From: Acidimicrobiia bacterium
GTDB lineage: Bacteria; Actinomycetota; Acidimicrobiia; Spongiisociales; SHLN01
Assembly (NCBI GenBank): GCA_030624805.1
Contig: JAUXJL010000121.1
Span: 1-6,446, forward strand
Reading direction: 5' to 3'
DNA length: 6,446 nt
Positions 5,902 through 6,446 of the stretch are shown here, one piece after another. Every line of letters starts with the position of its first letter. The first letter of the stretch is position 1. The notes below the pieces were generated by a model that saw nothing but the letters and a program-made list of their open reading frames with translations, had not been told where the DNA came from and searched no databases. A program made the translations under genes and the position numbers.

Positions 5902-6154
5902 TGCCTTGGGCGATGAGCTGGCGCCGCTCGGTCTCGGTGTAGCCGCCCCAGATCCCATACGGCTCGCGGATTTCCATGGCATAGTCGGTGCAATCTCGCC
6001 TCACCGGGCACACGGCGCAAATAGCGCGAGCTTTGGTCTCACGCCGCTCTCGCTCGTCTTTCCGCTCAATCGTGCTTGGGGGAAAGAAGAGATGGGCCTG
6101 ATTACCCCGGCAAAGGGCGTCGCCCTGCCAGTCTCTGCTCGGTGCGACGGTCAC
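5888..6154 (-). CDS. WhiB-family iron-sulfur transcriptional regulator
   Basis: Wbl proteins bind a [4Fe-4S] cluster through four cysteines and act as redox- or NO-responsive regulators, often by binding region 4 of the housekeeping sigma factor. The 88-residue product has the four cysteines at 15, 46, 49 and 55 (a lone Cys, then CxxCxxxxxC) and the turn motif GIWGG at 67-71 followed by YTETERR. The length is close to M. tuberculosis WhiB1 (84). The start is a GTG supported by a perfect AGGAGG 9 bases upstream and by a normal distance to the first Cys. The tail after GIWGG is only 17 residues and ends in a neutral stretch, without the Arg/Lys-rich patch many paralogues use to grip DNA, so a sigma-factor-bound mode with weak own DNA contact is possible. 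It converges on selB, with 3' ends overlapping by 14 bases. The subclass (WhiB1, 2, 3 and so on) cannot be assigned safely. Confidence 0.95.
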   Translation of the reverse strand: MTVAPSRDWQGDALCRGNQAHLFFPPSTIERKDERERRETKARAICAVCPVRRDCTDYAMEIREPYGIWGGYTETERRQLIAQGITSI

Positions 6155-6163
6155 CAGCGCACG

Positions 6164-6169
6164 CCTCCT
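6164..6169 (-). promoter_or_regulatory. Ribosome binding site of the whiB-like gene
   Basis: Read on the minus strand, AGGAGG lies 9 bases before the GTG start (6154-6152). This supports that non-ATG start. Confidence 0.8.
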
Positions 6170-6178
6170 GTGTTAGCT

Positions 6179-6197
6179 CCAATGACGCTACCAATGA
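6179..6197. repeat. Two direct copies of a 7-base repeat in the whiB leader
   Basis: CCAATGA occurs at 6179-6185 and 6191-6197, a 12-base period. On the coding strand this is TCATTGG, 5 bases, TCATTGG. Both copies lie in the predicted 5' leader of the whiB-like gene, between its transcription start and ribosome site. They may be a regulator half-site pair or chance. Confidence 0.4.
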
Positions 6198-6218
6198 GGG
6201 CGCGAAAGTGCCAGGAAA

Positions 6219-6246
6219 ATTATGGATATTCGTCGGATTTAGTCAA
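6219..6246 (-). promoter_or_regulatory. Near-consensus promoter of the whiB-like gene
   Basis: On the minus strand TTGACT (6246-6241; 5 of 6 to TTGACA) is followed after 16 bases by CATAAT (6224-6219; 5 of 6 to TATAAT). Transcription would start near 6212, giving a leader of about 58 bases that contains the direct repeats and the AGGAGG site. This is the best promoter match in the window. Confidence 0.65.
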
Positions 6247-6446
6247 CCAGCGCTTGGGCCCACACCTGCCCGCCGAGCGGTCACGCAGAGTAGTGAACGC
6301 ATCTATCGGTAGCGGGCTCAAGAGAGCGGTAGCAACAAAACGTTCGAATGGATCGGCCGGCAAATCCTAGTGGTCTGTCGTGGAAATAGCGTCGGTGTAT
6401 CTCCGAGGCCTCAGCGTCATCTGGCAAAGCCCTCCGACGAAGGCGC
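6247..6446. other. Intergenic region upstream of whiB, no supported gene
   Basis: No gene, RNA or terminator could be supported here. Two minus-strand frames run in from the right edge to stops at 6367 and 6281 and could be the end of a neighbouring gene, but neither translation resembles anything I know. The string CGGTAGC occurs twice (6307-6313 and 6327-6333, 20 bases apart), and its core GGTAGC occurs inverted at 6187-6192. It could be an upstream regulator site for the whiB-like promoter. Confidence 0.4.

Noticed and set aside
6330..6370. GTTCGAAT at 6342-6349 resembles a tRNA T-loop, raising the question of a tRNA(Sec) gene near selA-selB.
   Set aside because: The flanking bases do not pair as a T-stem, and no acceptor or anticodon arm is visible on either strand. 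The other gaps were also checked for a tRNA(Sec) by eye without success.
5876..6370. A long plus-strand open frame opposite whiB.
   Set aside because: It overlaps the antisense of a well-supported WhiB gene, lacks a plausible ribosome site and its translation is low-complexity shadow sequence.
6281..6446. Two minus-strand frames entering from the right edge (stops at 6367 and 6281) as the end of another gene.
   Set aside because: They are too short to identify and their translations match no family I recognise; sequence to the right is needed.

Overview
The window is GC-rich DNA (about 62% in the genes I counted by hand) from an actinobacterium. The strongest taxonomic clue is a WhiB-family iron-sulfur regulator at 5888-6154, a family essentially confined to Actinobacteria and their phages. 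A deeper placement such as Acidimicrobiia is possible but only a guess. No mobile elements, CRISPR arrays, rRNA or tRNA genes were found.

The left half (1-2721, plus strand) looks like a small catabolic cluster for a hydroxy- or keto-acid. It holds a D-2-hydroxyacid dehydrogenase cut by the left edge, two tandem paralogous single-domain cupins (998-1348 and 1553-1915), and an HpcH/HpaI-type class II aldolase (1948-2721) 32 bases after the second cupin. HpaI-type aldolases cleave 2-keto-3-deoxy acids to pyruvate (or a related ketoacid) plus an aldehyde, and the dehydrogenase family reduces 2-ketoacids such as glyoxylate or hydroxypyruvate. The two cupins carry a Gln at the third metal-ligand position, as in KdgF-type cupins of uronate breakdown. 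A sugar-acid route is therefore a reasonable inference, but the substrate cannot be read from this window. The gaps around the first cupin hold hairpins that may be terminators, and a promoter candidate overlain by two palindromes. The dehydrogenase, cupin 1 and cupin 2-aldolase may thus be separately controlled.

The right half (2780-5901, plus strand) is selA-selB, the selenocysteine machinery: SelA makes Sec-tRNA(Sec) from Ser-tRNA(Sec), and SelB is the dedicated elongation factor that delivers it to SECIS-bearing UGA codons. The two genes overlap by 13 bases. selA has no Shine-Dalgarno sequence but has a TAATCT -10-like box 7 bases before its ATG, the usual layout of a leaderless transcript. 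SelB is full length, but its G4 nucleotide-specificity motif reads TRTG where family members normally end in Asp. No selD, selC or recognisable selenoprotein gene is present here.

At the right end a whiB-like gene on the minus strand converges on selB, with a 14-base overlap of the coding 3' ends. It has a good AGGAGG ribosome site, a near-consensus promoter (TTGACT, 16 bases, CATAAT) and short direct repeats in its leader. The last 200 bases hold no gene I can support. I found no convincing wholly new system. The points most worth a second look are the SelB G4 change, the leaderless selA start, the paired palindromes before cupin 1, the low GC of cupin 1 relative to its paralogue, and the selB/whiB convergent overlap.
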